Shown: one piece after another, positions 52,083 through 60,598 of the stretch
Layout: every line of letters starts with the position of its first letter
How positions within the stretch are numbered: position 1 is the first letter of the stretch
From: Olavius algarvensis associated proteobacterium Delta 3
Lineage (GTDB): Bacteria; Desulfobacterota; Desulfobacteria; Desulfobacterales; CAFBRK01
Length of the DNA: 64,000 nucleotides
Direction of reading: 5' to 3'
Assembly (NCBI GenBank): GCA_903231505.1
Contig: CAFBRK010000330.1
Coordinates: 24,508-88,507, forward strand
The notes under the pieces: generated by a model
The model's input: the letters and a program-made list of their open reading frames with translations, nothing else
Database searches by the model: none
What the model was told of the DNA's origin: nothing
Translations under genes and position numbers: made by a program

Positions 52083-52220
52083 CATTGCATGAAATCTTTT
52101 CAGGTCGTTGATCAGTTTTTTAACGTGACACATTGCATCGCGGCACTATGCAGCAGCAATTACGTTAAAGCGCTGATGTTGTTTCTTGTTAGCCATTTGC
52201 TGAAAAGATTTCATGCAATG
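52083..52220. repeat. MITE-like element with perfect 21-bp terminal inverted repeats
   Basis: CATTGCATGAAATCTTTTCAG (split here as CATTGCATGA-AATCTTTTCAG) at 52083-52103 is exactly inverted at 52200-52220, and the similarity extends about 10 bases outward on both sides. An inner TTAACGT/ACGTTAA pair is present. The same TTTCATGCAAT...TTCGGGAT text occurs at 51600-51622. No coding frame lies inside. Confidence 0.7.
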
Positions 52221-52256
52221 TTCGGGATAGCCCGGGTATGACATGAACTCTTTTGA

Positions 52257-53171
52257 ATGATGCATCGACCGGGGCAACCGCTTATGATGAACCAATCGGA
52301 GCCCGGCGTTTCTCCCGGCCTGGTCCTTTTCATCGGTGTGACGGCCATCTCCACGGGAGCCATATTCGCACGGATGGCGGATGCACCGGCTTTGGTGGTG
52401 GCCGCGTATCGCGTGGGTCTGGCCACCCTGGTACTGGCTCCGGTCGCCATGGTCCGTTCCCGGCGCGAGCTGTTGGGGCTCTCGTCCAGGGATCTCTGGA
52501 TGGCCGCGTTGTCGGGCTTCTTATTGGCGATCCACTTTGCCGCCTGGATATCTTCCCTGGAATACACGTCCGTAGCCAACAGTGTCGTTCTGGTGAACAC
52601 CAATCCGATATGGGTCGGTATCCTGGCCCCTTTCCTTGTTGGGGAGACCATACGGCGTTCGACCCGGATCGGGATCGGGCTCAGCGTTTGTGGCGGGATC
52701 GTTATCGGAATCGGGGACATCGCGGTTGGGCGAGATGCCCTGTTTGGCGATGCCCTGGCTCTGGTCGGCAGTGTGGCCATGGCCCTGTACCTCCTGATGG
52801 GAAGAAACCTCCGCAGAAAGCTTTCGCTGACGGCCTATGTGGTGCTATGTTACGGGAGTGCCGCCGTCATTCTCTGGGGATGTGTTCTGGCAGCAGGCCT
52901 GCCGGTGGCAGGCTTTGAACCCCAAACATGGGCCTGCTTCTGGGGACTTGCGTTGGTCTCCCAGGTGATCGGCCACACCAGTTTCAACTGGGCGCTGCGA
53001 TGGCTCGGCGCCGGTGTCATCGCGGTCGCGCTTCTCGGGGAACCGATAGGGGCGACCATTCTTGCGTACATGCTCTTCGGTGAAGGGTTGACATGGTATA
53101 AGGTTGTGGGAGGGGCGCTCATTTTGTCGGCCATTTACATAACGGCGGTGGGGGAGAGAAATGGTGAGTGA
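52257..53171 (+). CDS. EamA/DMT-family transporter
   Basis: A 304-residue inner-membrane protein with about 10 hydrophobic helices in two EamA repeats (ATLVLAPVAMVRSRREL; WISSLEYTSVANSVVLVN; TSFNWALRWLGAGVIAVALL). It is probably a metabolite exporter; the substrate is unknown. The start is uncertain: ATG 52257 or the ATG pair at 52284/52287; none has a good ribosome site. A MITE-like element precedes it. Confidence 0.85.
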   Translation: MMHRPGQPLMMNQSEPGVSPGLVLFIGVTAISTGAIFARMADAPALVVAAYRVGLATLVLAPVAMVRSRRELLGLSSRDLWMAALSGFLLAIHFAAWISSLEYTSVANSVVLVNTNPIWVGILAPFLVGETIRRSTRIGIGLSVCGGIVIGIGDIAVGRDALFGDALALVGSVAMALYLLMGRNLRRKLSLTAYVVLCYGSAAVILWGCVLAAGLPVAGFEPQTWACFWGLALVSQVIGHTSFNWALRWLGAGVIAVALLGEPIGATILAYMLFGEGLTWYKVVGGALILSAIYITAVGERNGE

Positions 53172-53174
53172 AAA

Positions 53175-53440
53175 ACACAGGATTCAAGGGGCCAAGGGTT
53201 CAAGTGAAAAGATAGAGAAGGGACCGAGGCGCGCTATAAGCGAGTAGAATTCAAGGGACCATTGAAGTTCTGTAAAATTTCAATCACTTAAAGGACAGGA
53301 GATTTGGGCTTTATTGAGAAATGGGAATTGGTTGACACAAATCGAGACATCGCAGAGGTCTAAAGAATGCTGTACGCTCTCAACGGATCCTTAGAAAAAA
53401 CCCTTGACCCCTTGACCCCTCGGCTCCTTGCACCCTTTTC
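53175..53440. repeat. CTTGACCCC-type inverted-repeat element, about 260 bp
   Basis: GGATTCAAGGGGCCAAGGGT...CAAGTG at 53178 and CCCTTGACCCCTTGACCCCT near 53400 are inverted ends. The interior has no recognisable gene. It runs directly into the tandem-hairpin motif ahead of the crotonase gene. Confidence 0.65.
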
Positions 53441-53447
53441 TGCCAAC

Positions 53448-53489
53448 GAGCGACTTTGTCGCGTTTCATAAAATCGTTAACGATTTTAT
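53448..53489 (+). promoter_or_regulatory. Tandem-hairpin leader motif, strong copy (crotonase)
   Basis: GCGAC-TTT-GTCGC (53450-53462), then the perfect 22-nt palindrome ATAAAATCGTT/AACGATTTTAT (53468-53489). It is followed at once by TTAAGGAGGAATTCC and the ATG at 53505. Both stems are intact. Confidence 0.75.
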
Positions 53490-53504
53490 TTAAGGAGGAA
53501 TTCC

Positions 53505-54296
53505 ATGTCCTACCAAAATTTGCTCTTTCACGTCGAGGACGGGGTCGGATCCATCACGTTCAACCGACCCAAGGCGCTCAACGCGTTGAATAACGCTTTG
53601 CTTGCAGAGTTTTCGGATTTGCTGGCTGAAGTGGCGGGAAACGAAGAGATTCGTGTACTGTTGCTGACCGGTGCCGGGGACAAAGCGTTTGTTGCCGGGG
53701 CCGATATTACGGAACTGGCCACATTCAATCCGCTCCAGGGCAAGGCCTTTGCCAAAAAAGGCCAGGAAACGATTCAAATGCTCCAGGAATTGCCTATCCC
53801 GGTGATTGCCGCGGTCAACGGTTTTGCGCTGGGGGGTGGAACTGAAATGGCCCTGGCGGCGGATTTTATTTACGCCTCGGAGAGTGCTAATTTTGGCCTG
53901 CCGGAGATTACTCTGGGGATAATTCCTGGATTCGGGGGGACCCAACGGCTTCCGCGACTGATCGGAAGCAACCTGGCCAAGGAAATGATCTTTACGGGAA
54001 ACATGATCAAGGCCCGGGACGCACTGGACATGGGAATCGTCAACCGGGTGTGCCCCCCCGAGTCACTCATGACGGAAACGATGGATACGGCCAGGAAAAT
54101 AGCCGCCCGAGGCAAGGTGTCCCTGCGCGCGGCGAAGGAAGCGGTAAATAGCGGATTGAATGCCGATCTGGCAACCGGGCTGCTGGTGGAACTGGATGCT
54201 TTTGCACTCTGCATGGCCAGCGATGATGCCAGAGAGGGGACGTCCGCATTTTTGGAAAAGCGTCAGGCCGAGTTCCAGGGAAAACTGAACGAATGA
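53505..54296 (+). CDS. Enoyl-CoA hydratase (crotonase), catalytic residues intact
   Basis: A 263-residue enzyme with both catalytic Glu: GGGTEMALAAD and LPEITLGIIPGFGGTQRLPR. Oxyanion-hole text is GAGDKAFVAGADITEL and the C terminus ends FLEKRQAEFQGKLNE. It probably hydrates trans-2-enoyl-CoA (3-hydroxybutyryl-CoA dehydratase type) in beta-oxidation or butyrate-type metabolism. AAGGAGG precedes the ATG. No other fatty-acid genes adjoin it. Confidence 0.92.
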   Translation: MSYQNLLFHVEDGVGSITFNRPKALNALNNALLAEFSDLLAEVAGNEEIRVLLLTGAGDKAFVAGADITELATFNPLQGKAFAKKGQETIQMLQELPIPVIAAVNGFALGGGTEMALAADFIYASESANFGLPEITLGIIPGFGGTQRLPRLIGSNLAKEMIFTGNMIKARDALDMGIVNRVCPPESLMTETMDTARKIAARGKVSLRAAKEAVNSGLNADLATGLLVELDAFALCMASDDAREGTSAFLEKRQAEFQGKLNE

Positions 54297-54426
54297 CCCG
54301 GGAGGCCGGTAGCTGTCCGTCGCGTAACATGAAAAAAGACATCACCGGCGGAGGGTGCCACCGTTTGACACAATTGGAGCCGGTGGTTTATATTTATGGA
54401 TCACTTCCCAATGAGTTGGAGTTTTT

Positions 54427-54514
54427 GAATCAATAAACGCTGGAAATCCTACTTGTGTGGGGGTGATCCATTAGGATCCAAGGTTTACCCGCCTATGGCG
54501 GCGCCGGAGGCGAC
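54427..54514 (+). repeat. 48-bp dispersed repeat, copy 2, with CCGCC/GGCGG palindrome
   Basis: 54427-54474 matches 3841-3888 (opposite strand) at 46 of 48 positions; CCGCCTATGGCGGCGCCGG follows at 54489. The 54297-54639 interval has no gene and is made of this unit, the next repeat and a leader-motif copy. Confidence 0.7.
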
Positions 54515-54519
54515 CAGGG

Positions 54520-54610
54520 ATTCCAGGATTCAAGGGTTCGAGTGAAAACCATAAAACGGTTAAGTATATAAAAACACTTGAATCCTTGACCCCTTGACCC
54601 CTCGGACCCT
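54520..54610. repeat. Compact CTTGACCCC-type inverted-repeat element
   Basis: GATTCAAGGGTTCGAGTG (54531-54548) and CACTTGAATCCTTGACCCC are inverted across a short AT-rich centre, giving one roughly 75-bp hairpin-forming unit. This is the smallest full copy of the family. Confidence 0.65.
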
Positions 54611-54619
54611 TTTCGCTCA

Positions 54620-54639
54620 ATAATCGTATACGATTTTAT
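54620..54639 (+). promoter_or_regulatory. Tandem-hairpin leader motif, second hairpin only
   Basis: ATAATCGT-AT-ACGATTTTAT directly abuts the ATG at 54640. AATCGTATACGATT is a perfect palindrome. The first hairpin is absent, so no Shine-Dalgarno lies between the motif and the start. Confidence 0.5.
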
Positions 54640-54888
54640 ATGGATTCCAAAAAAGGTACGTTTCAGACGGTTTGGGGGGTTGCGCTCCTGCTGGCCGGAA
54701 TCGGCGTTTTTATCCGGATTCCCCAGGTCATGCCGAAAATTGAAAGCATCGAACAGTTTTCGCAGATATCTTCAATTGTCCGATTCAGTTTTTATTTCAT
54801 GGGCGCGTTGCTGATAGGGGGCGGTGCTAAAAAAATTTACGGCAACCTGAAGAAGCCCGATTCCGACACGGAACAGGGCGACGGGTGA
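54640..54888 (+). CDS. Small two-TM membrane protein
   Basis: An 82-residue protein with two hydrophobic helices (TVWGVALLLAGIGVFIRIP and SFYFMGALLIGGGAKKIYG) and an acidic C terminus. It is probably an inner-membrane protein of unknown function. There is no ribosome site: the ATG follows directly on a hairpin. Its position between repeats and the pilus-type ATPase does not reveal a role. Confidence 0.6.
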   Translation: MDSKKGTFQTVWGVALLLAGIGVFIRIPQVMPKIESIEQFSQISSIVRFSFYFMGALLIGGGAKKIYGNLKKPDSDTEQGDG

Positions 54889-54924
54889 CCAAGTGAAGTG
54901 GCAAATTTCCGGATGAGTCGGTGT

Positions 54925-55060
54925 TCTCAATAGGGTTCAAGTTCGAGTGAAATGATTACGTCAGGGTTCAAGGAGTCGAGGTTTACCCGCCTATGGCGGC
55001 CCCGGAGGCGACCAGGGTTTACCCGCCTCAGGCGGGCGGGTAAACCTTGAACCCTTTTCT
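54925..55060. repeat. Composite repeat: CTTGAACCC type with CCGCC/GGCGG palindromes
   Basis: AGGGTTCAAG...GGGTTCAAGGAGTCGAGG at the left and TAAACCTTGAACCC at the right enclose GTTTACCCGCCTATGGCGG and the palindrome CCCGCCTCAGGCGGGCGGG. It leads into the leader motif of the ATPase gene. Confidence 0.6.
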
Positions 55061-55066
55061 ACCAAA

Positions 55067-55109
55067 GAGCGACAACGTCGCGTTTCATAAAATCGTGCCA
55101 CGATTTTAT
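55067..55109 (+). promoter_or_regulatory. Tandem-hairpin leader motif, strong copy (GAF-ATPase)
   Basis: GCGAC-AAC-GTCGC (55069-55081) is followed by ATAAAATCGT-GCC-ACGATTTTAT (55087-55109), a perfect 10-bp stem. The start ATG is 18 nt further, after ACATGAGGTTTCGAT. Confidence 0.75.
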
Positions 55110-55127
55110 GACACATGAGGTTTCGAT

Positions 55128-57446
55128 ATGCCCGCCTTCAAAGCACTTAAAAAGACACCCGACGCCCCTGATCCCAATCTCCAAAGCCTCAAGTCGGAGG
55201 TTCAGTACCGAACACAGCTGCAGGAGATTGGAAACAAGATCAATGCGGCTGCCAACCTGGATGAAATCCTTATTGACCTCAAAGACGACATCATCACCCT
55301 TTTCGAGGCCGATCGCATCACGATCTACGTTGTCGATGGAAAAAAACGGGAGCTTGTGTCACGCTTCAAATCCGGACAGGAAATATCGGAAATCCGGATC
55401 CCCATATCCATCAGCAGTATTTCCGGCTACGCCGCATTTAAACAGAAGATCGTAAACATCCAGAATGTCTATGACGATGCCGAATTGGGACAGATCGATG
55501 CGGAATTGAAGTTCGATAAAAGCTGGGATAAAAAGACCGGTTATCATACCAAGCAGGTGTTGGTCTGCCCCATTGTTTTCCAGAAGTACCTTCTTGGCGC
55601 GATTCAGCTGATCAATCGAAAAGACGGCAGTTCCTTTACCGGGGTGGACGAACGCTCGGTACAGGAGCTGGCAAAAATCCTCGGTATTGCCCTCTACAAC
55701 CAGAAACGGATGGCCCGGGGCAGGTCCAATAAATTCACCTACCTCCTCGAAAATCATATTATCACCCAGAAAGAACTCGAGAAAGCGACCACCGATGCCC
55801 GACAGGTCAGAAGACCCATTGAAAATGTCTTGATTTCCGACTTCAAGATTCCAAAAGCGGAAGTTGGAAAATCGTTAAGCAATTATTTCAAGATACCCTT
55901 CCTCGAATTCAATCCCCAGACGTCGATTCCGGGGGATCTGCTGCAAGGTATCAAGGTGCCTTTCATGAAGAAAAATGTATGGGTGCCGATTCGGAAAGAA
56001 GGAGACAAGGTGGTGATCCTTGTCGACAACCCCCACGATCTCCAAAAGATCGACGGTATACGGCTCAACTACCCCGGGAGACCGCTGCAATTCTGCGTGT
56101 CTTTGGTATCGGACATCATGGAGTACATCAAGCTGTTTACCCAGGACGAGAAGGAAATCGCCTCGATGGACGACATTCTCTCCCAGCTCGAGGTGCAGGA
56201 CCAGGAGATTGAGGAGGCCGAAGGTGCCTTTGGGGAGGAAGACAGTGCTGTGGTGCAGCTGGTCAATAAAATTATTCTCGACGCCCATGACAGGAATGCT
56301 TCCGACATTCACATCGAACCGATGCCCGGCAAGGAGAATACCGTAGTCCGAGTTCGTGTGGACGGAGCCTGTGCGGTGTACCAGACCATTCCATTCAGCT
56401 ACCGAAATGCGCTGGTATCGCGTATCAAGATCATGTCCGATCTGGACATCGCCGAAAGACGGAAACCCCAGGACGGCAAGATCAAATTTAAAAAGTTCAG
56501 TGGCAAGGATATCGAGCTACGTGTCGCCACGGTCCCCACCTCGGGGGGGATGGAAGACGTGGTCATGCGGATTCTCGCAGCCGGCGAACCGATACCGCTT
56601 CACAAGATGGGGATGTCGGAACAAAATTTCGAAAATTTTGTCAGTGTCATCACCCAACCCTATGGCATTATTTTCGTTTGTGGTCCAACCGGTTCCGGGA
56701 AGACCACGTCTCTCCACTCCGCCCTGGGATATATCAATAAACCCGATACCAAGATCTGGACCGCAGAAGACCCGGTAGAAATTACCCAGAAAGGTCTCCG
56801 CCAGGTGCAAGTTATCCCGAAAATCGGTTTTGACTTCGCATCCGCCATGCGGGCCTTTCTCCGGGCGGACCCGGATGTGATTATGGTCGGCGAAATGCGG
56901 GATAAGGAAACCACTTCCATCGGTATCGAGGCGTCACTGACCGGACATCTGGTATTTTCGACCCTTCATACCAACAGTGCTCCAGAAAGCATCACCCGAC
57001 TGCTGGATATGGGAATGGACCCGTTTAACTTTGCCGACGCGATTCTGTGCATTATGGCACAACGTCTTGCCCGCACCCTGTGTAGTGACTGCAAAGAAGA
57101 GTATCACCCCACCCAGGAGGAGTACGACGAACTGAAACGGGAGTACGAAGACGAAACGCGGTTCAAAAAATACATCAAAACCCCATATAACAAGGAATTC
57201 AAATTGTTCCGCCCGGATGGCTGCCAGGAATGTAACAGTACGGGTTACCGTGGCCGGATGGCGCTTCATGAGCTTTTGATGGGTACCGACGAAATGAAGC
57301 GGCTGATCCAGGAAAAGGCCAAGATGGAAGAACTCAGAGCCCAGGCCATCAAAGACGGAATGACAACACTGAAGCAGGACGGTATCTCGAAGATATTCCG
57401 AGACAAGCTGGACCTGCTGCAGGTACGTAAGGTCTGTATTAAGTAG
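55128..57446 (+). CDS. GAF-domain GspE/PilB-type secretion/pilus ATPase
   Basis: A 772-residue protein. An N-terminal GAF domain (about 35-190; FEADRITIYVVDGKKREL, KQVLVCPIVFQKYLLGAIQL) precedes a T2SS/pilus N-domain (about 200-300; ENHIITQKELEKATTDA) and the hexameric ATPase: Walker A GPTGSGKTT at 519-527, Asp box, DPDVIMVGEMRD, His box HLVFSTLHTN, and a zinc site Cys652/655 and Cys699/702. It would power pilus assembly or type II secretion. The GAF fusion suggests control by a small ligand. No other pilus genes adjoin. Confidence 0.9.
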   Translation: MPAFKALKKTPDAPDPNLQSLKSEVQYRTQLQEIGNKINAAANLDEILIDLKDDIITLFEADRITIYVVDGKKRELVSRFKSGQEISEIRIPISISSISGYAAFKQKIVNIQNVYDDAELGQIDAELKFDKSWDKKTGYHTKQVLVCPIVFQKYLLGAIQLINRKDGSSFTGVDERSVQELAKILGIALYNQKRMARGRSNKFTYLLENHIITQKELEKATTDARQVRRPIENVLISDFKIPKAEVGKSLSNYFKIPFLEFNPQTSIPGDLLQGIKVPFMKKNVWVPIRKEGDKVVILVDNPHDLQKIDGIRLNYPGRPLQFCVSLVSDIMEYIKLFTQDEKEIASMDDILSQLEVQDQEIEEAEGAFGEEDSAVVQLVNKIILDAHDRNASDIHIEPMPGKENTVVRVRVDGACAVYQTIPFSYRNALVSRIKIMSDLDIAERRKPQDGKIKFKKFSGKDIELRVATVPTSGGMEDVVMRILAAGEPIPLHKMGMSEQNFENFVSVITQPYGIIFVCGPTGSGKTTSLHSALGYINKPDTKIWTAEDPVEITQKGLRQVQVIPKIGFDFASAMRAFLRADPDVIMVGEMRDKETTSIGIEASLTGHLVFSTLHTNSAPESITRLLDMGMDPFNFADAILCIMAQRLARTLCSDCKEEYHPTQEEYDELKREYEDETRFKKYIKTPYNKEFKLFRPDGCQECNSTGYRGRMALHELLMGTDEMKRLIQEKAKMEELRAQAIKDGMTTLKQDGISKIFRDKLDLLQVRKVCIK

Positions 57447-57990
57447 AGCTCAAAGCTGGAAGCTAAAAGTTAAAAGCTTGCCCGCCTTTGGCGGGTTGGA
57501 GGTCGGAGGTCGGAGGACAGATGTCGGATGTCTGAGGCTTGCCCGCCTTTGGCGGGTCGGAAGGCAGAGGACAGAGGGCAAAGGAAAGGTTTCAGGTTTC
57601 AGGGGACAGGGATTGGAACTGAAAGCTGACGGCTGAAAGATGAAAAGAACAGATGCAGGATACAAGATGCACCCAGCAGAGATCGAGAGCTCATTGATCG
57701 CTAGCAGTCCCCTTAATCATGTATCCTGAATCTTGAAACTTGTATCTTGACCCAACCGGCCAACTGGCCAACCGGCTAAACCGGCAAACAGGCAAACCGG
57801 CCAACTGGCAGACGGGCGAACGGGCTAACGGGCCCACGGGCGCACCCTACGACTCGCTTCGCTCGCTCCCTTCGACTACGCTCAGGACAGGCAGGACAGG
57901 CGGGCCGACCGGCCAACTCGGAATATTTCCAAAGGTCTTAAACCCATTTCAAAAATGTGAATCATGGTCCAGGGCAAGGCGCGGGGCGGC
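57447..57990. repeat. Low-complexity repeat array, third block
   Basis: Blocks: AAAGCTGGAAGCTAAAAG, gcccgccttTGGCGGG hairpins (57478, 57538), GGAGGTCGGAGGACAGATG, GAATCTTGAAACTTGTATC, CCAACTGGCCAACCGGC/CAAACAGGCAAACCGGCC and CCCTTCGACTACGCTCAGG (57869). No coding potential. It separates the ATPase from the M48 peptidase; with 58015-58075 (CTCTGTG type) it fills 57447-58078. Confidence 0.8.
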
Positions 57991-58078
57991 GTAAAAGCCA
58001 AGGAGGTTGTCTCTGTATTGAAAAACTTTTCCTTTGTGTCCTCTGTGATCTCTGTGAGAGAACAATATTTCTTTCGAA

Positions 58079-59929
58079 CTAGTCGCCTATCTTTTCCTTG
58101 GCTCGAAACTCCTTGAACTTCCGAATCTGCCCTTCGTAGTACGCCCGGCCCTTTCGAGCTTTCTTCAATGCCAGCGCTTCGATCTCGATCGCTTTTTGGA
58201 TGTGGCCGTTGATAAAGTAACTCTCGGCGAGGGTGTCCAGGATATGGGGAGCCGGATCGAGGGTGGCGGCACGCAGCGCAAGCTCCAGTGCCGTCGCAGG
58301 TTTCCGGAGGGCCGTATCCTCGCTGGTGGCCAGCAGCCAGGCCAGATTGTTGATGGCTGTGGCGTCGTTGGGAGCGAGCCGAATGGCGTCTCCGTATGCA
58401 TCTATAGCCCGCTTGAGTTCTCCAGCCTCATAGGTCAAATCCCCCAGCAACCGATGCAGATCTGCATTTTCAGGAGACGCCTGAAGTTCACGGTGCACCC
58501 GCTGAAGTTCGCGCTGAACCATGGTTTCCCTGAAATGCCGATCGATCCGTTTGTCGGATTCGCCGAAATTGAGGCTGTATCCGATACCGCCGAAAATGAG
58601 AATCACCGCCACATAGAGGGCGATGCTCTTTTTGACTTTCCGGTCGTGGCGTTTCACCCAGGATCGATCCGCCTCACATTTTTTCAGGTAATCGATCCGC
58701 TGGCGGATACTGAAGTGATGCCAGTTGGGTTTGTCCGGCGACTGCCCCGTGGTCAGAACAATCTTCTGGAAGGTAGATATCAGAGGGGTCGCAGAATTGA
58801 AAAGCTCATAGACGTATGTATCTGTCTGCCGTTCAAAGTTTCGCATGAAGTAACCGAAGATGAGCCTGAAATAGACCAGAAACAGAAGAATGATTCCTAT
58901 GTTGAGAATCGTCGTCTGGTTAATGCTCAGCATCTCAATGAAATAGTAGCTGGGGCTCACATAGAAAACCGCAATGATGATAAGCTGAAGTGGAACCAGC
59001 GCAACCAGTAGATACCCGACGAAAAAAAACAGATAAAACAGCAAATGGTAACGTTTTACGTGGCCGATTTCATGGGCGATGACCGCATCGATTTCTTCGG
59101 GCGCCAGTTGTTTCAGCAAGCCGCCGGTGACAAGTATATACCGAAAACGGCCTACCAGCCCCATGACCCCGGCGGTGATCATGCGGCCGCCAAAGATCGG
59201 CCAGTAGAGTATATCCGAATATTTCAAACGGGCCATCCGGCACACCGCTTCGATGCGATGCCGAATGTCACCGTCTTCGAGGGGATGACACCGCCAGAAC
59301 CATTGGATCAGCACCGGAGCCAGCACTGCCACCGTCGTTAAAAACAGAAGGAAATAGGCGATTTCACCTTCGGGGGTGGCCAGCAATCGCTTGGGACCCT
59401 CGAAGGGGAGGGCGTAAATAACATCCAGAACTCCGGACAGAATTACCCAGGGCAGGAGAACCGGAGCGGAAAACATGATGTTGGACACCACATACGAACG
59501 TAAGGACACATCGGACCGGTGCATGAGACGGTGGCACCGGTAGGCTCCGGCCCAGACGATGGACAGAAAAAAGACAAAGAGCGCCAGAAAGAGTATTGCC
59601 AGTAAAGTCGGCATGGAACGGAACAGCGGGACATTCACAAAGAACGAAGGCAGGTTCAGACCGTAGATGGCTATGGCAAACAGGGTGACCGCGAGGATGG
59701 ACTGACGCGTTACGAGCTGATCAAAACGGTGGTCCAGGTGAAACAACCGGTTCTGCAGAATCCGATACTCCAGTTTCCGGAAGACGCTGCGGGTGAACTG
59801 TGCAAACACAAGTGTCAGGAACAGACACAGCCCCAGGCTTCCGAACAGCGTGAAGTTGGTTTCGTCGGAAGGCTGATAGGTGGTGTAAATCAGCAGGGCG
59901 ACGATAAAATAGATGAAATTTCCGAACAT
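58079..59929 (-). CDS. M48-family membrane metallopeptidase with C-terminal TPRs
   Basis: A 616-residue inner-membrane zinc protease. About eight hydrophobic helices surround the catalytic HEIGH (286-290; EEIDAVIAHEIGHVKRYHL) with the third ligand in the later ERQTDTYVYELF. Residues about 480-600 are TPR repeats (LHRLLGDLTYEAGELKRAI, ATAINNLAWLLA). This combines HtpX/Ste24-like peptidase and a scaffolding tail, suggesting membrane-protein quality control. The ATG has only a weak ribosome site. Single gene. Confidence 0.88.
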   Translation of the reverse strand: MFGNFIYFIVALLIYTTYQPSDETNFTLFGSLGLCLFLTLVFAQFTRSVFRKLEYRILQNRLFHLDHRFDQLVTRQSILAVTLFAIAIYGLNLPSFFVNVPLFRSMPTLLAILFLALFVFFLSIVWAGAYRCHRLMHRSDVSLRSYVVSNIMFSAPVLLPWVILSGVLDVIYALPFEGPKRLLATPEGEIAYFLLFLTTVAVLAPVLIQWFWRCHPLEDGDIRHRIEAVCRMARLKYSDILYWPIFGGRMITAGVMGLVGRFRYILVTGGLLKQLAPEEIDAVIAHEIGHVKRYHLLFYLFFFVGYLLVALVPLQLIIIAVFYVSPSYYFIEMLSINQTTILNIGIILLFLVYFRLIFGYFMRNFERQTDTYVYELFNSATPLISTFQKIVLTTGQSPDKPNWHHFSIRQRIDYLKKCEADRSWVKRHDRKVKKSIALYVAVILIFGGIGYSLNFGESDKRIDRHFRETMVQRELQRVHRELQASPENADLHRLLGDLTYEAGELKRAIDAYGDAIRLAPNDATAINNLAWLLATSEDTALRKPATALELALRAATLDPAPHILDTLAESYFINGHIQKAIEIEALALKKARKGRAYYEGQIRKFKEFRAKEKIGD

Positions 59930-60049
59930 GGTGTCTGGATGGTTTGATGGCTCACGCGGTTAAGGGATTGATGGAATAACACGCACGTCTGAGATATTTA
60001 AGGGTTACTGCGGGCATTTGCGGCCAACTAAATTCATCTTGAATTGGCC

Positions 60050-60598
60050 TTATGGATGTTTCCGATCGCTGGATCGGAAAAACCGCTCCTTTTCACTGTA
60101 GATACACCCGCAGTATTGCTGTCGGTACATGCCCAACTGCTTGGACCTGTCGACGCCCTCCTTCCAGCCTTCCCGAAAATCCTGATAATAAAATGGCACT
60201 CCGATAGAATTTCCAACCGATTCTCCCAAAGACCGGATGATGTCGTGTTTCTGGAATTTGCTGTAGAGCAGGGTAGAGGTGAAATAATCGAACTTTCCCC
60301 GCTTGGCCATTAAGGCTGTGGTCCGCAACCGGTCGTGGTAGCAGTGCCGGCACCGATCCGATTCCCGATACACCACATTCCGGATGAAGCCTTCCAGGTC
60401 ATAACCCTCCTGCACGATGACCTTAAGCTCGATCCGGTCCGCATAGTCCTGCAGTGTAACCTGACGTTTGAGGCACTCCGTGTACGGGTGTATATTGTTG
60501 CGATAAAAGAAACCCATGACATCGAAGCCTTCGTTCCGGAGCACGTCAGTGGGATAAATGGTACACGGACCGCAGCAGGTATGCAGTAGAATTTTCAC
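60050..60598 (-). CDS. queH: Epoxyqueuosine reductase QueH
   Basis: A 182-residue enzyme of the queuosine tRNA-modification pathway (formerly DUF208). It has all four cysteine motifs: HTCCGPCT (residues 6-13), RCRHCYHDRL and QQYCGCIYSEKE, which bind 4Fe-4S and a second metal. It reduces epoxyqueuosine in tRNA to queuosine without cobalamin, unlike QueG. GTG 60598 overlaps the YggS stop by 4 nt, so the two genes are cotranscribed. Confidence 0.93.
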   Translation of the reverse strand: MKILLHTCCGPCTIYPTDVLRNEGFDVMGFFYRNNIHPYTECLKRQVTLQDYADRIELKVIVQEGYDLEGFIRNVVYRESDRCRHCYHDRLRTTALMAKRGKFDYFTSTLLYSKFQKHDIIRSLGESVGNSIGVPFYYQDFREGWKEGVDRSKQLGMYRQQYCGCIYSEKERFFRSSDRKHP

